Source: a virus
Length of the DNA: 64,000 nt
Virus record (IMG/VR): IMGVR_UViG_3300042894_004766
Coordinates: 35,792-99,791 of that record
Direction: 5' to 3' (one strand)
Numbering within the stretch: position 1 is the first letter of the stretch; every line of letters starts with the position of its first letter. Made by a program: the position numbers and the translations under genes. Below, in pieces: positions 34,401 to 43,693 of this stretch. The notes below the pieces were generated by a model. That model saw only the letters and a program-made list of their open reading frames with translations, was not told the origin of the DNA and ran no database searches.

Positions 34401-37314
34401 TTATAACGAATTTGAGAATGATATTTATGTTATTACCGTTGATAATATTTTAAGAATAGACGGTAATACAAGATCATTACAAGTAGTTTATAATCTACCA
34501 GGTGTTATTGATTATATACTATATGAGCCAGTTAATGAATCTATATTTGTTTATGGTAGCACAGATTTATATAGAATTGATAATGGTTCTCTTTCAACTT
34601 TATCAATTTCAACACAGACATTTAATGATATTATTTTTAATAATTTAACTGGTGATATGAATATATCAGATTCATCTTTTGAAGTAACAAGATTAGGATT
34701 AGATGGTAGTATTTTGAAACAAACTAATATTGCAAACTATGGATATATGGCATTGAATCAATATGATGGTGCCATTTATATCTCATCACAAAATGCAAAT
34801 TCTGTAGTTGTTATAGATTCAATAACACAGCAGTTAGTTTATCAAAATTCACTTTCAGCACCCACAACAAAAATAATTTATAATCCTGATAGAAAATCTA
34901 TTTGGGTATTACAACCATCATTTAATCAAATAATTGAAATAGAAGTAGGTTTAAATAATGATGCGACAGTAGTGGTTGGTACTGCGAGTTATATAAATGA
35001 CAATGTATATGGTACTTTAGATCCTAATTTTGAGGAAAGAGATGATATATGGTTAAAAACTAGAGATTACTTTAGAAGACCTAGAGAAAACTTCACAGAT
35101 GATTATAGAGTACAATATTATTGGAAATGGTTTTCTGATAATGTACCACAATTCTTTTTATATGACTTTTCTGGTGATCAATTGACTAGAACTACAACCG
35201 GATCATATTCATATATTGGTCCAAAGCCTTTAAATAATATTGTTTTAAATAGAAATTCTAATACTGATGTATCTAAGGTTTCTGTATCTGAATATCAACA
35301 AACAATTTTTGATAAAATTGAATATTCATTAAGTTATATTGATGATGAGGTTGATATTTCTACTTCAGTAGAACCACTTCAATTATTTGTTGGATTTCAA
35401 TCACAAAATGAAGGAGCTCTTCGTTCTATATTACAATTGTATAAAAAAGAAGATATAAACTTTACTATTGAGACTAAAGAAGATACAGAGGTAATTCTAC
35501 AAACATTAGATGTAAATGGTCCAGATAAAAGAGGTTTAATATCACTTAGTTCATATTCAACAGAGTATTTTACTGATAAAGGATTAAAACCAGGTCAACA
35601 TATTGTTATTTATCTTAAAGATAAGACTAGTCGTACAAATCAGTATATATCATATAATAATGGTACTTTACTTAAAATTAGAGAAGTTTATTCAAAATCT
35701 TTAATAGTAGATTTCTTTAATTTAACAACTGATATTTTGGATTTAGAATCAACAACTGTTAATCATCCAACTGCAAATGATGTACTTTATTTAAGTTTTG
35801 GTATTAAAGTTATTGATAAGGAAATTGGTAGATTTTTTACTTATGGTCAGACAGAAGAAGAAGATATTAGACATAAGATTGAATTAGGTAATGTTGGTAA
35901 ACTAATATCACCGGAAGACGTATTTATATTTAAACAATATGATATTGAAGAAGGTGGTATTGATTGGGTTTATTTGAATATGAAGAGAAAGGAAATGTTG
36001 ATGATGAAACATCTAATATATCCTTATATCGGATCTTATAAATCAATTATAAATGCTATAAACTTTTTTGGTTATAATGATTTACAATTAAATGAGTATT
36101 ATAGAAATATTGATGCTAGTTCTGAAAACTTTTTAAAACTTTTTAAAGTTGAGATTCCTGATATTTTTGATAATAGTGTTGAAGGTTGGACCGAGAATGA
36201 TTTTATTAGACATACAATGCCAAATGATAATTTTGAGGGAACTAATTTATTTAATTTAACATACTTTATTACTGATAAAGAAGGTAATAATACTTTAAAT
36301 TATACATTAGATGAGGTTATCATAAAACTTCAGGGATTAAAATATTGGCTAAAGAAAAATATTATACCTTTAACACATAAGATACTTGATATTACTGGTA
36401 ATGCTTATTTTACTGGAGGAACTCAAATACAACATAAATTACAAGATACTAGAATAGTCAATATTTATGATAATATGACACCAATTACATCTAAATTAAA
36501 CGAAGCTTACCTTATGCCAGTAAATAGTGGTTCTACTGTTTATAACTGTGTATTGGACTTCTATTCGATTATTCCAGATGTTGGTGCAGACAAAACTAAA
36601 ACAGGTTTGGTTGTACCTCCAAAACCTTTTAATGGTAAAGTATTAAATTTACCAGATTACTTTACTATTAAAATTAGAACTTATAAAACATATAAAGAAT
36701 GGGCACCATTTGTTAGTTATGATTTTGGTGATAGAGTTACTTACTATGGTAAGTTATATGATTCTGTTTATCAAACAGTAGTATTTAATCAAGTAACAAG
36801 AATTTATGAGTTAGTAGACAGTCCTAATAAAATAAACTCTCCTCGAAAATATGAGAATGTTACCAGTTGGATATCTAATCAGTCTTATTTGGAAACAAGT
36901 TTAGTTGAATATAATAGAGATATTTATGTTTTATTGAGTCCAACTCAATCAAATGTCACACCATATTCTGATTTTACTACTAATCTTGGAGGTGGTACTT
37001 ATATTTGGAATAAAGTAACAGAATGGAAAGAAATCGATTGGGATCCAGTTCAGACTATTTCTGAATTTAGACAAGGAAATGATCTATTACCATTTAACTT
37101 TACATTAGACTCAAATATTGATCCATTTGTAACTGTAGAGGTAATATCAGACAATGGGTATGGATGTATTTATAATGATAAAAAGAATTATGAAATAAGA
37201 GGATTAAAGGATTTGGTAGAACCTTATAAACCTATTGAGACAATAGGACCATTTATTCCTATTATAATCAATACTACACCGCCATTTCTAGGTGCTTTGA
37301 CAAGAAATCCTTAG
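31492..37314 (+). CDS. Giant baseplate/tail structural protein, 1940 aa, with propeller-like repeats
   Basis: The first 900 residues are beta-rich with repeated carbohydrate-binding-like strands. Around residues 850-1160 there are regular repeats of the YVTN/NHL type (WIVDPSTNYLITSFGL, then NPNNGDVYISYSNLSEVHIF and several more), consistent with a beta-propeller. The C-terminal third has IYPYIGSYKSIINAINFFGY, like tail protein I/wedge proteins that join baseplate to fibres. I infer a wedge or host-recognition protein at the T4 gp7/gp10 position; exact homology is unproven. A terminator follows. Confidence 0.7.
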   Translation: MSSHENLYFFNKQGDALNFRYDETTQLFQGDILFDENSTDTFKTYALYTLERIPSFEFESPGELGTNKFQLFNEYGFHFYGCKDTLNKQITKIEPVNNDPDFYSKWIYGTDFESVFPVGTLIIFNQSLLEFTNPDQTFVVVGTKKNAILIISTVDNSTFETTYYSDYSNNSLYVGKTISGINAVGVYNYIDTNYVNNLSVWNEPNFYDKVYRGKKLNVVNSNINDGIYTIKGPEITDIIHFEYLTTPALLPTNSDLIIEVVLGTDLPKLYDGGLEITADSKILVTNYIYYPTMLKSGQEFKVVGSVTNENFFTTADTYDFTSNNNIKFYNLDDQVTFDGKLYQCVQAYTHSHADQATKFINPSNDNTHWSNPTFIRVNESTVDESLLFAQIYLTKEKYYYDYGFTQSSSVTMAAAAEKYKTDLDIFNVDLYYDKGYLKADLVYPSRYAVVNFYHTQVGPTYSIGDEYRAFDRLIEVNETLKPEFNYDYSENFKYNIVFTDLDEYGLKIIINKMVYEEEISYVYTGIGLDLPRTIDRTLRNWLTRNYITLYKLGINAELEYTYVAGGPISSVFFNSIVIKTEYPNVPIDVSSVLVGTTANYFIEHSRVLFNDLGPSLNVKINNKDHIVQSTTSSLSTATASVFDVPLTLKSWVDLYSNDLKEYGFIINNINSVLKFDIKQTDVAFDYTITTGKVNLPGLNDYKITKKIRGNRGTLVASNEVILSASSSLSFEQEGFATGMVFSLNNTYWPWMNQEFAIEFLDPLVLNLSYQGPFWDYNNTICNKSPFVTIAFNLGFGQTECDPISATEGGQFNQYQFSDTQFNINFYPNTYTLSEYESTTNLVDIKYIQLSETVLSLGDDLVVHDSYSGIYITTITLSGNVNSIKMEFNPINNYVYCLSLNKVWIVDPSTNYLITSFGLTNDAVDLLVNPNNGDVYISYSNLSEVHIFKSTTFNLSPDFPISTFASTGKMAYNEFENDIYVITVDNILRIDGNTRSLQVVYNLPGVIDYILYEPVNESIFVYGSTDLYRIDNGSLSTLSISTQTFNDIIFNNLTGDMNISDSSFEVTRLGLDGSILKQTNIANYGYMALNQYDGAIYISSQNANSVVVIDSITQQLVYQNSLSAPTTKIIYNPDRKSIWVLQPSFNQIIEIEVGLNNDATVVVGTASYINDNVYGTLDPNFEERDDIWLKTRDYFRRPRENFTDDYRVQYYWKWFSDNVPQFFLYDFSGDQLTRTTTGSYSYIGPKPLNNIVLNRNSNTDVSKVSVSEYQQTIFDKIEYSLSYIDDEVDISTSVEPLQLFVGFQSQNEGALRSILQLYKKEDINFTIETKEDTEVILQTLDVNGPDKRGLISLSSYSTEYFTDKGLKPGQHIVIYLKDKTSRTNQYISYNNGTLLKIREVYSKSLIVDFFNLTTDILDLESTTVNHPTANDVLYLSFGIKVIDKEIGRFFTYGQTEEEDIRHKIELGNVGKLISPEDVFIFKQYDIEEGGIDWVYLNMKRKEMLMMKHLIYPYIGSYKSIINAINFFGYNDLQLNEYYRNIDASSENFLKLFKVEIPDIFDNSVEGWTENDFIRHTMPNDNFEGTNLFNLTYFITDKEGNNTLNYTLDEVIIKLQGLKYWLKKNIIPLTHKILDITGNAYFTGGTQIQHKLQDTRIVNIYDNMTPITSKLNEAYLMPVNSGSTVYNCVLDFYSIIPDVGADKTKTGLVVPPKPFNGKVLNLPDYFTIKIRTYKTYKEWAPFVSYDFGDRVTYYGKLYDSVYQTVVFNQVTRIYELVDSPNKINSPRKYENVTSWISNQSYLETSLVEYNRDIYVLLSPTQSNVTPYSDFTTNLGGGTYIWNKVTEWKEIDWDPVQTISEFRQGNDLLPFNFTLDSNIDPFVTVEVISDNGYGCIYNDKKNYEIRGLKDLVEPYKPIETIGPFIPIIINTTPPFLGALTRNP

Positions 37315-37335
37315 AATTTCATAAAATTAATAAAT

Positions 37336-37377
37336 AAAAATACTCTTAATTTTAAATAATTAAGAGTATTTTTATTT
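37336..37377. terminator. Bidirectional terminator
   Basis: An AATACTCTTAATT/AATTAAGAGTATT stem with flanking A/T runs lies between convergent genes. Confidence 0.8.
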
Positions 37378-37405
37378 ATATATTGATTTAGTCAGTCAAA
37401 AATTA

Positions 37406-38065
37406 TTACTTTACTTCTTCAAATTCAATTTCTGTTTGATTACTTCTAACTTCTTTAGAAACTCCTTCTTCAAAACAAGCAACCCAGTCTAAGACATCTG
37501 TTGCAACATTTTTACCAATAGTATCATAGTAGTTAAAAACTTTACTAACCGCACCAATTCTTTTAAGAATTTCTGAAAATGTATAAGTATCTTTTGTAAG
37601 ACCTTTAACTTTGTGTTCCGCAATTAAATGATAGATATATGTTATCTCTGTTGCATCTACTAAGAATGGAATAGAGTCTGTATCATTTGTAAATTTATCG
37701 GTTCTCATAGTTCCTAATATTTCTGTTAATTCAATTGCTAAGAATATAGTATTTACATCATATTCTAATTTACTTTGAATCAAATCACTTAGAAATTTAT
37801 ATTGAACTCTATTTAAGTTAAAGTTATACTTAGTTGACTTTAACGCATTTGTATAATCTATACAAAGTTCTTGAGCACTTTTATAAAGACTATCTTTTTC
37901 TAATTCTGTTTTTCCTTTACCATCATTATTTTTGATAAAGTCTAATATTGCTTGATATTTATTATCTAGATTAGATTCAAAATCTTCTCCAATATTTTTA
38001 TAATCTATATCATTTTCTGTAAAAATAACACTTGGTTTAATTACGTTTGTTTGTATATCTGACAT
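37406..38065 (-). CDS. Hypothetical helical protein, 219 aa
   Basis: The protein starts MSDIQTNVIKPSVIFTENDI and is largely helical with no transmembrane or catalytic motif. It is last in a four-gene minus-strand run led by the tape-measure candidate. That position suggests a tail assembly or chaperone role, but there is no sequence proof. The acidic C-terminus ends TEIEFEEVK. Confidence 0.6.
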   Translation of the reverse strand: MSDIQTNVIKPSVIFTENDIDYKNIGEDFESNLDNKYQAILDFIKNNDGKGKTELEKDSLYKSAQELCIDYTNALKSTKYNFNLNRVQYKFLSDLIQSKLEYDVNTIFLAIELTEILGTMRTDKFTNDTDSIPFLVDATEITYIYHLIAEHKVKGLTKDTYTFSEILKRIGAVSKVFNYYDTIGKNVATDVLDWVACFEEGVSKEVRSNQTEIEFEEVK

Positions 38066-38081
38066 ACTTTTTTAATTATTT

Positions 38082-38507
38082 TTATACGATAAAATCGTTA
38101 TCTTGATCTTCTTTTTGCTCAGCAAATAAAGTTTCTACTTGGTTGGCTCTACTAACTTTTTCAACACCATATTTTACTACAATTGAAGAAAATGTATTAA
38201 AGTCAGTTCCTACTAACTTAATTTTACCACTTTCTAAATTCATGTTGATTTTATCAATCTCTTGTTCAATTAAGATAGTTCTTGACTCCTCATCAAATGC
38301 ATCCATTAAATCTTCATTGATAGTAATCTTCAAATCTTTTTTAAGAACGAATGCGTAATCATCTGCAATTTTAGAGATTTTAATAAGTTGTTTTTGTTTT
38401 TTAACTCCAATGAATTCAAATTCAATTTTCACAGGAAATGTTTTTTTATTAAAAACATCAAAAAAATCATTTATTGTATCTTCCGATAGCTCATAAAAAT
38501 TATCCAT
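38082..38507 (-). CDS. Hypothetical tail-region protein (weakly phage-metallopeptidase-like)
   Basis: The order of elements (IKISKIADDYAFVLKKDLKI, then AFDEESRTILIEQEIDKINM and FSSIVVKYG) recalls putative phage metallopeptidase-fold proteins, but the HExxH helix is replaced by EQEIDK, so a peptidase activity is unlikely. It could be a non-catalytic structural relative. It sits in the minus-strand tail run 16 bases before the 219-residue gene. Confidence 0.5.
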   Translation of the reverse strand: MDNFYELSEDTINDFFDVFNKKTFPVKIEFEFIGVKKQKQLIKISKIADDYAFVLKKDLKITINEDLMDAFDEESRTILIEQEIDKINMNLESGKIKLVGTDFNTFSSIVVKYGVEKVSRANQVETLFAEQKEDQDNDFIV

Positions 38508-38555
38508 ATTATATTTTATATTTTTATATTATAAAAAAATATGAAGGAAAGTTTA

Positions 38556-38987
38556 CTAATTTTTAAGTAAAAAGTAAGATATGATACTTAATATCACTAA
38601 GGTCGGAATAAATTTATAATAAAGATTGTTATAAAGTTTAGGTGTCTCAAGTAATGAGAATCCAATTACAATTAGATAAGAGTATTTATCAACCTTCTTA
38701 ATCTCATATGATCTAAAAAGTTCAACTAATCCTTTAGAATTTAGGAATCTTGCAACTTCTCCACTATATTCTCTAATATAAGTTTCTGATATTCTATCAA
38801 TATCAGACTTTTTTAGTGAATACGCCTCACCTACAAGTTCTTCAGGAACATTTAATACTGTATATAATCGATAAGCATTATCGACTCTTATATTTAAGTT
38901 TCTCTCAAGATCTACTTTATTTTCTTTAACTATTTTTCTATAAGATAGAAAAAGTTTTAATTTTTTAAAAAAAGATATTTTATTCAT
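38556..38987 (-). CDS. Membrane-associated hypothetical protein, 143 aa
   Basis: The first 95 residues are basic and helical (FFKKLKLFLSYRKIVKENKV). The C-terminus has one or two hydrophobic helices (SYLIVIGFSLL and PTLVILSIISYFLL). The position just after the tape-measure candidate suggests a tail-tip or injection-related role, which is inference. No family is recognised. Confidence 0.6.
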   Translation of the reverse strand: MNKISFFKKLKLFLSYRKIVKENKVDLERNLNIRVDNAYRLYTVLNVPEELVGEAYSLKKSDIDRISETYIREYSGEVARFLNSKGLVELFRSYEIKKVDKYSYLIVIGFSLLETPKLYNNLYYKFIPTLVILSIISYFLLKN

Positions 38988-39044
38988 AATTATATTATAT
39001 GTATTTATATTGCATTTGTTTAGAGTAAATTAGAACTTATTATT

Positions 39045-42000
39045 TTACCAATTGAACCAACTGCTACCACTATTTCCACCACCTGCAACAGATTTAGTCT
39101 GTACATTACCTTCAGATGCACCAGTAATATGTTGATCTAAAGATACCGTAGTTTGATTTATATTACTTAATAATTGAATAATCATGTCTAATTGTGCATG
39201 AGTATCCATTTTTGGTTTACCTCCTGGTTTTCCTGGTGTTGTAGGTGCGGCCTTTTTGTCTCCAACTGCTGGACGTTTTGTTTTCGTACCATCATATTCA
39301 ACCAACTTACTAAATACACTTGCTCTTTCTTCAAGAGTTTTCATCATATTTTCTAAATTATCCTGATTCATTGAAGCTAATACTGCTAAATTACCAGTTA
39401 GATTTCTTATTAGGTTGACCTTCTTACCATCTATTGATGAAAGTGCACCACCAAATTTCCTCAATGATGTTGCTAACTTATCATAAGCACCTGCAATAGT
39501 AATCATACCTCTTGCTGCTTGTGAAATAGGATCTAAACCAAGTAATGATTTAACTCCACTAAAGAAACCAGAATTTTTGTTAGTACTAGTTAGATAATTT
39601 GCTAGTTTTGCATAATCCATTACGTTTTTAGATAAATTCTTCATATAATTAGGATCAATACTTTTTGAAAAAAATTGTCTTCCTGACCATATAGTTTTTG
39701 CTACTCTTACTAATGATAAAGCTACTAAATTAGTTTTCGCCAAACCTATTAAACTTGTATTTGCTAGACGACTACTTAGACTTTTGTATCCAGTTAAATT
39801 TCTCGTTAAACTTGTAACAAAAGCATTATTCATAGTGGTAAAATACCTTTTATTATTATGAATTATTCTTGCAGTTGCCACCATTAAAAGTACAATAACA
39901 TCTATGTTTAAAATACTTGATAAATCAACATTGACTAAACTAGTTGCAAGTTTAACATAATCTTTAATTGATTTTGATATATTAGTTATCCACGTACTTG
40001 GTGGATAAGATTTCCAAACAGCTAGTTTAACTTTACCAAATTTATTAGCAACTGAAACTATTGCATTAGCAACTGTGTTAATTCCATATACCATTTCATT
40101 TGCCGCTTCTGGGCCTGATTTAAACCAACCACTATTTTCATTCATATAAGTAAATACTGGTGCAAATGCTTGTAAAGCTCCTCCAACATTTTTACCCCAG
40201 TCTGCAGAAGGTGTATTTGATAAATCAAACTTAGACTTATTTAGTCCAAAAGCATCTGCTGCTGCAATTATACCATCTACAATAGTTAGAATACCTGTTT
40301 TCATATCTTCTGGTGTAACCTTTACACTAAACATGCCACCACTACTAAGTGCGGCATATACTGGTGCAAATGCTGCTATCGCACCACCAACTCCCTCTGC
40401 CCACTCTTTAGGTGGTCCTCCTTTAAAATCAACTTTTATTGACTTACCATCTTTATCTTTAGGATCAGAAAAATAGTTTGCCGCATCAACAATTCCTTGA
40501 GATACGGTTCTTATTGCATTTGCAAAGTCTTCTGGTCCAACTCCACCACCAAACAAACTCATTATTTTATTGGCTGCTAACATAGCATAGACTGGAGAGA
40601 ATGCCGCTAATGCAAGAGCTATTCCACCTGCCCATTCTAATGTAGGACCACCTTTAAAACTAACTTTCATTGGCTTACCATTTTTATCTTTAGGATCAGA
40701 AAAATAGTTTGCCGCATCAGCAATTCCTTGAGATACTGTTCTTATTGCATTTGAGAATTCATCAGGTCCAATTCCACCGCCAAATAAACTCATTATTTTA
40801 TTTGCTGCCAACATAGCATAGATTGGAGAGAATGCTGCTAATGCAAGAGCTATTCCACCTGCCCATTCTAATGTAGGACCACCTGTAAAATTACCTTTTG
40901 ATAATATTGCCGCGGAATCAACTATTGTTTGTGCAATCAATAAAACTGCTTCACCACCTGCAGCTAATGCTGTCATTCCTAATCCAAACGATAAAAGAAT
41001 TACACTACCTAAACCAGCCATAGCTAAACCAAATGCAGTTAAACTTATACCAACACCCATTGCCCATCCTATACCAGGATAGTTCTCATATTTACCTTTT
41101 GATAAAATATAAGAAGTTGCAACTATTACTGCTGCAATCCCTACTATAGCAAGTGCTCCTAATGCTAGTGCTGCCCCACCAATACCAGTTTCAATTATTA
41201 AACCAAATACTGTTGCAATTAAACCAAATGCTAATATAGAAGCACCTGTACCAAGTGCCCATTCCCAACCAGGATAATTATCATATTTACCTTCTGAAAT
41301 TAAAAGTGATGATACTGCTACAACTCCAGCTAGTATAATCATACATAATCCGCCTTCTATAATCTTCTTAATTCCTATTTTTGCAAGTACAAAAGCTGCA
41401 AATCCCATTGCAATTGCGGATATCGCAAAAACAATAGAGAATACTACAATATTAAATAATAGAGAATAGTCAATTGGAGTAGTTTCTACCAATATTTTAG
41501 AAGATAACATAATCGCAAGTGATAATGCAGTAAATAATAAAGGTAATACAACAACATCTCCTATTTTTATCTTTTTAATTGCAGGTGCCATTAGTTTTAA
41601 AGCAAACGCCAATACAACAAATACTATTGATATACCAATTGCTGTAAAGAATTGATCAAATCCTATAGGAGTTATTTGTGCTAGAAAGAATGATGATGCG
41701 GCTATTGCCATTGACATAGCAATTAGTAATAAAGGCATCAATATTGCGGCAACTGCAGCCTGTGCTGGGTCTAATCCTTTAAATGCACCTATTAGTTTTT
41801 TAATTCCAAATGAAATTACTGTAAACATTGCTGCAATTAAAATACCTGTCAGTGCTTGTGTAAATGATATTGGAACTATCATTTGTAATACCCAAGATGA
41901 TGCTGCAATACCCAATGCTATTGCAGGTAATATTAGAGGTAAGAATAGAATTGCTTTACCTAATGTTGTTATATCAGCTCCTAGTGCGTTTATCAATTTT

Positions 42001-42821
42001 TTAATTCCAAATGCAATTACTGTAAACATACCTGCGATTAAAATAGCGGTTATTGCTTGTGCAAATGATATAGGATTTATAAATGCTAGTACCCAAGATG
42101 ATAGTGTTATTCCTAAAGCTATTGCAGGTAATATTAGAGGTAAAAATAAAATAGATTTCATCAACGTTCCTATATTTTCACCTAGTGCGTTTATCAATTT
42201 TTTAATTCCAAACGCAATTACTGTAAACATACCTGCGATTAAAATAGCAGTTACTGCTTGAGTAAATGATATTGGTTTTATAAAAGATAGTATCCAAGAT
42301 GATACCATAATAGCCATAGACATTATAACCATAGTTGCACCCGCATCAATTGCCTGGTCTTCTGTAATCTCAGCTTCCGCAATCTTTTGAAATGCGTGAG
42401 CTATTAAAACAATTGCTAAACCAAGTGAGACAACTGATAGAAAATCAACCTTACCTATTATTTTAAATGCTAAACCAATTGCTAATACTGCAACAGCGAT
42501 TAAAAGTATTGTAGTTACACCCTTTTTCAGATCACTTTGTTTTTTAGGATCTTCTCCAGTTTCATCAATAGCATTTTTTTTGTCAGAATCTTTTTGTTTC
42601 TGCATCTCTAAAATAGTGTTTTGTTTCTCTAAAATCTTTTTAGTATCTGACTTAATAGATTTCAAACTAGTTGTAATCTCAGTTAGTTGTTTTGAGAAAT
42701 CACCACTTTGAAGAGCATTGGTAGTTGTAGTATTACTACCCTCTTTATTCTCAAGTGCTTTTGAGATCATTTCGAGTGAATCTGATAAATTATTTAATGC
42801 TTCTAATAACTGCTTATCCAT
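39045..42821 (-). CDS. Probable tape measure protein with many hydrophobic repeats
   Basis: I start at MDKQLLEALNNLSDSLEM because a 17-base promoter-like motif ends two bases before it. The 1258 residues have an N-terminal coiled coil (1-90), then about 15-20 hydrophobic helices in tandem repeats. One unit (ILIAGMFTVIAFGIKKLI) recurs three times at about 67-residue spacing; another (GGPTLEWAGGIALALAAFSP) recurs later. Length, hydrophobicity and coiled coil fit a tape measure that sets tail length and enters the membrane. T4 gp29 is only 590 residues, so a very long tail is implied if correct. Confidence 0.65.
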   Translation of the reverse strand: MDKQLLEALNNLSDSLEMISKALENKEGSNTTTTNALQSGDFSKQLTEITTSLKSIKSDTKKILEKQNTILEMQKQKDSDKKNAIDETGEDPKKQSDLKKGVTTILLIAVAVLAIGLAFKIIGKVDFLSVVSLGLAIVLIAHAFQKIAEAEITEDQAIDAGATMVIMSMAIMVSSWILSFIKPISFTQAVTAILIAGMFTVIAFGIKKLINALGENIGTLMKSILFLPLILPAIALGITLSSWVLAFINPISFAQAITAILIAGMFTVIAFGIKKLINALGADITTLGKAILFLPLILPAIALGIAASSWVLQMIVPISFTQALTGILIAAMFTVISFGIKKLIGAFKGLDPAQAAVAAILMPLLLIAMSMAIAASSFFLAQITPIGFDQFFTAIGISIVFVVLAFALKLMAPAIKKIKIGDVVVLPLLFTALSLAIMLSSKILVETTPIDYSLLFNIVVFSIVFAISAIAMGFAAFVLAKIGIKKIIEGGLCMIILAGVVAVSSLLISEGKYDNYPGWEWALGTGASILAFGLIATVFGLIIETGIGGAALALGALAIVGIAAVIVATSYILSKGKYENYPGIGWAMGVGISLTAFGLAMAGLGSVILLSFGLGMTALAAGGEAVLLIAQTIVDSAAILSKGNFTGGPTLEWAGGIALALAAFSPIYAMLAANKIMSLFGGGIGPDEFSNAIRTVSQGIADAANYFSDPKDKNGKPMKVSFKGGPTLEWAGGIALALAAFSPVYAMLAANKIMSLFGGGVGPEDFANAIRTVSQGIVDAANYFSDPKDKDGKSIKVDFKGGPPKEWAEGVGGAIAAFAPVYAALSSGGMFSVKVTPEDMKTGILTIVDGIIAAADAFGLNKSKFDLSNTPSADWGKNVGGALQAFAPVFTYMNENSGWFKSGPEAANEMVYGINTVANAIVSVANKFGKVKLAVWKSYPPSTWITNISKSIKDYVKLATSLVNVDLSSILNIDVIVLLMVATARIIHNNKRYFTTMNNAFVTSLTRNLTGYKSLSSRLANTSLIGLAKTNLVALSLVRVAKTIWSGRQFFSKSIDPNYMKNLSKNVMDYAKLANYLTSTNKNSGFFSGVKSLLGLDPISQAARGMITIAGAYDKLATSLRKFGGALSSIDGKKVNLIRNLTGNLAVLASMNQDNLENMMKTLEERASVFSKLVEYDGTKTKRPAVGDKKAAPTTPGKPGGKPKMDTHAQLDMIIQLLSNINQTTVSLDQHITGASEGNVQTKSVAGGGNSGSSWFNW
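40573..40890. repeat. Direct repeats, about 231-bp period, in tape measure gene
   Basis: Segments starting near 40573 and 40804 are nearly identical over about 85 bases and flank similar sequence; a more diverged copy lies near 40370. Confidence 0.8.
41790..42275. repeat. Three direct repeats, about 200-bp period
   Basis: Copies near 41790, 41990 and 42190 encode the recurrent AGMFTVIAFGIKKLI helix. They show in-frame duplication within the tape measure candidate. Confidence 0.8.
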
Positions 42822-42823
42822 AA

Positions 42824-42840
42824 AAGTATATATTAAAAAA
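42824..42840 (-). promoter_or_regulatory. Candidate late promoter immediately before tape measure ATG
   Basis: The minus strand reads TTTTTTAATATATACTT, then two bases and ATG. The identical 17 bases with the same spacing precede the gp15-like gene at 59657. Confidence 0.55.
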
Positions 42841-42912
42841 CTTAATCCTTTTAACATTTTATATATTTTTTACTATAATAAATAATAATATATAATAAAT
42901 AAAATAAATCAT

Positions 42913-43377
42913 ATGGAGATGGGACTAAAAAAGACTTTGAAGTACTATATTCTTGGTGAATCTTTAAAGGAAATTGAAGCTAATCGTATATTAGATAAAA
43001 TTTCTAAAAAGAAATCACTTTCAGACAGGGAAAAAAGATTTTTAGAATTATATAATCATAAATCTGAAGAAACTCCTAAAGACCATATGTATTTGTCTAA
43101 GAATACAACTTTTGAGAGAGTTAGAAACTTACTTGATACCGGTAAGTCAGTAATTTGTGATTTAAGTGATAGAAATGGTAAAATTGGATTACAAATTCTA
43201 AGTATAGAGAATGTACATTCAGAAGATGATTGTACTATATTTATGAAAGGTGATGAAACATATAAACTTCAAGATAGATTTTTATACAACATAATTTATA
43301 ATCAAAAATTAAACAAGTATTCTCTACAAGAACAAGGTGAATATTATGAAAAAATAGAACAGAGTAATGAAGATTAA
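42913..43377 (+). CDS. Hypothetical protein, 154 aa, with short Bacteroidetes-type helical motif
   Basis: Residues 25-48 (RILDKISKKKSLSDREKRFL) match the helical motif seen at the C-terminus of the 6897 gene product. The rest is mixed alpha/beta with an acidic end. It overlaps the start of the next, tagged gene by 11 bases. Function unknown. Confidence 0.65.
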   Translation: MEMGLKKTLKYYILGESLKEIEANRILDKISKKKSLSDREKRFLELYNHKSEETPKDHMYLSKNTTFERVRNLLDTGKSVICDLSDRNGKIGLQILSIENVHSEDDCTIFMKGDETYKLQDRFLYNIIYNQKLNKYSLQEQGEYYEKIEQSNED

Positions 43378-43648
43378 AACATTTGATAACTTTATAAATG
43401 AAGTAAGCGGTACTGAATTAGTTGGTCCAGAAATGGGTATGGGATTTGGAACAACTCCATTGGATAATAATACAATAAGTTCATCAGATACCTCAGTAAT
43501 TTTTAGTGATATAAATAATACAATTTATACACTAGATGATTATAATCAACTATATCAAGATTATCTAAAAGCAGGTGGTGGTCCACTAAATGGATTTACT
43601 AAAGAGAATTTAGATAAAATTATAATTTCTTTACAGGAACAACAGTAG
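43367..43648 (+). CDS. Small tagged protein, 93 aa
   Basis: The N-terminus MKIKTFDNFINEVSGTEL combines the tag with an INE (IxE) site typical of T4 prohead protease cleavage. The rest is Asn/Ser/Thr/Gly-rich and acidic, with no catalytic motif. Size and composition resemble T4 internal proteins. It overlaps the upstream gene and precedes the ligase-like gene. Confidence 0.65.
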   Translation: MKIKTFDNFINEVSGTELVGPEMGMGFGTTPLDNNTISSSDTSVIFSDINNTIYTLDDYNQLYQDYLKAGGGPLNGFTKENLDKIIISLQEQQ

Positions 43649-43693
43649 AATACAATATATATAACGAATTGATAAAAAAACAGAAATCAAGTT

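Noticed and set aside
38082-38507. Active phage metallopeptidase.
   Set aside because: The expected HExxH helix is EQEIDK, without zinc-binding histidines, so only fold-level similarity is possible.
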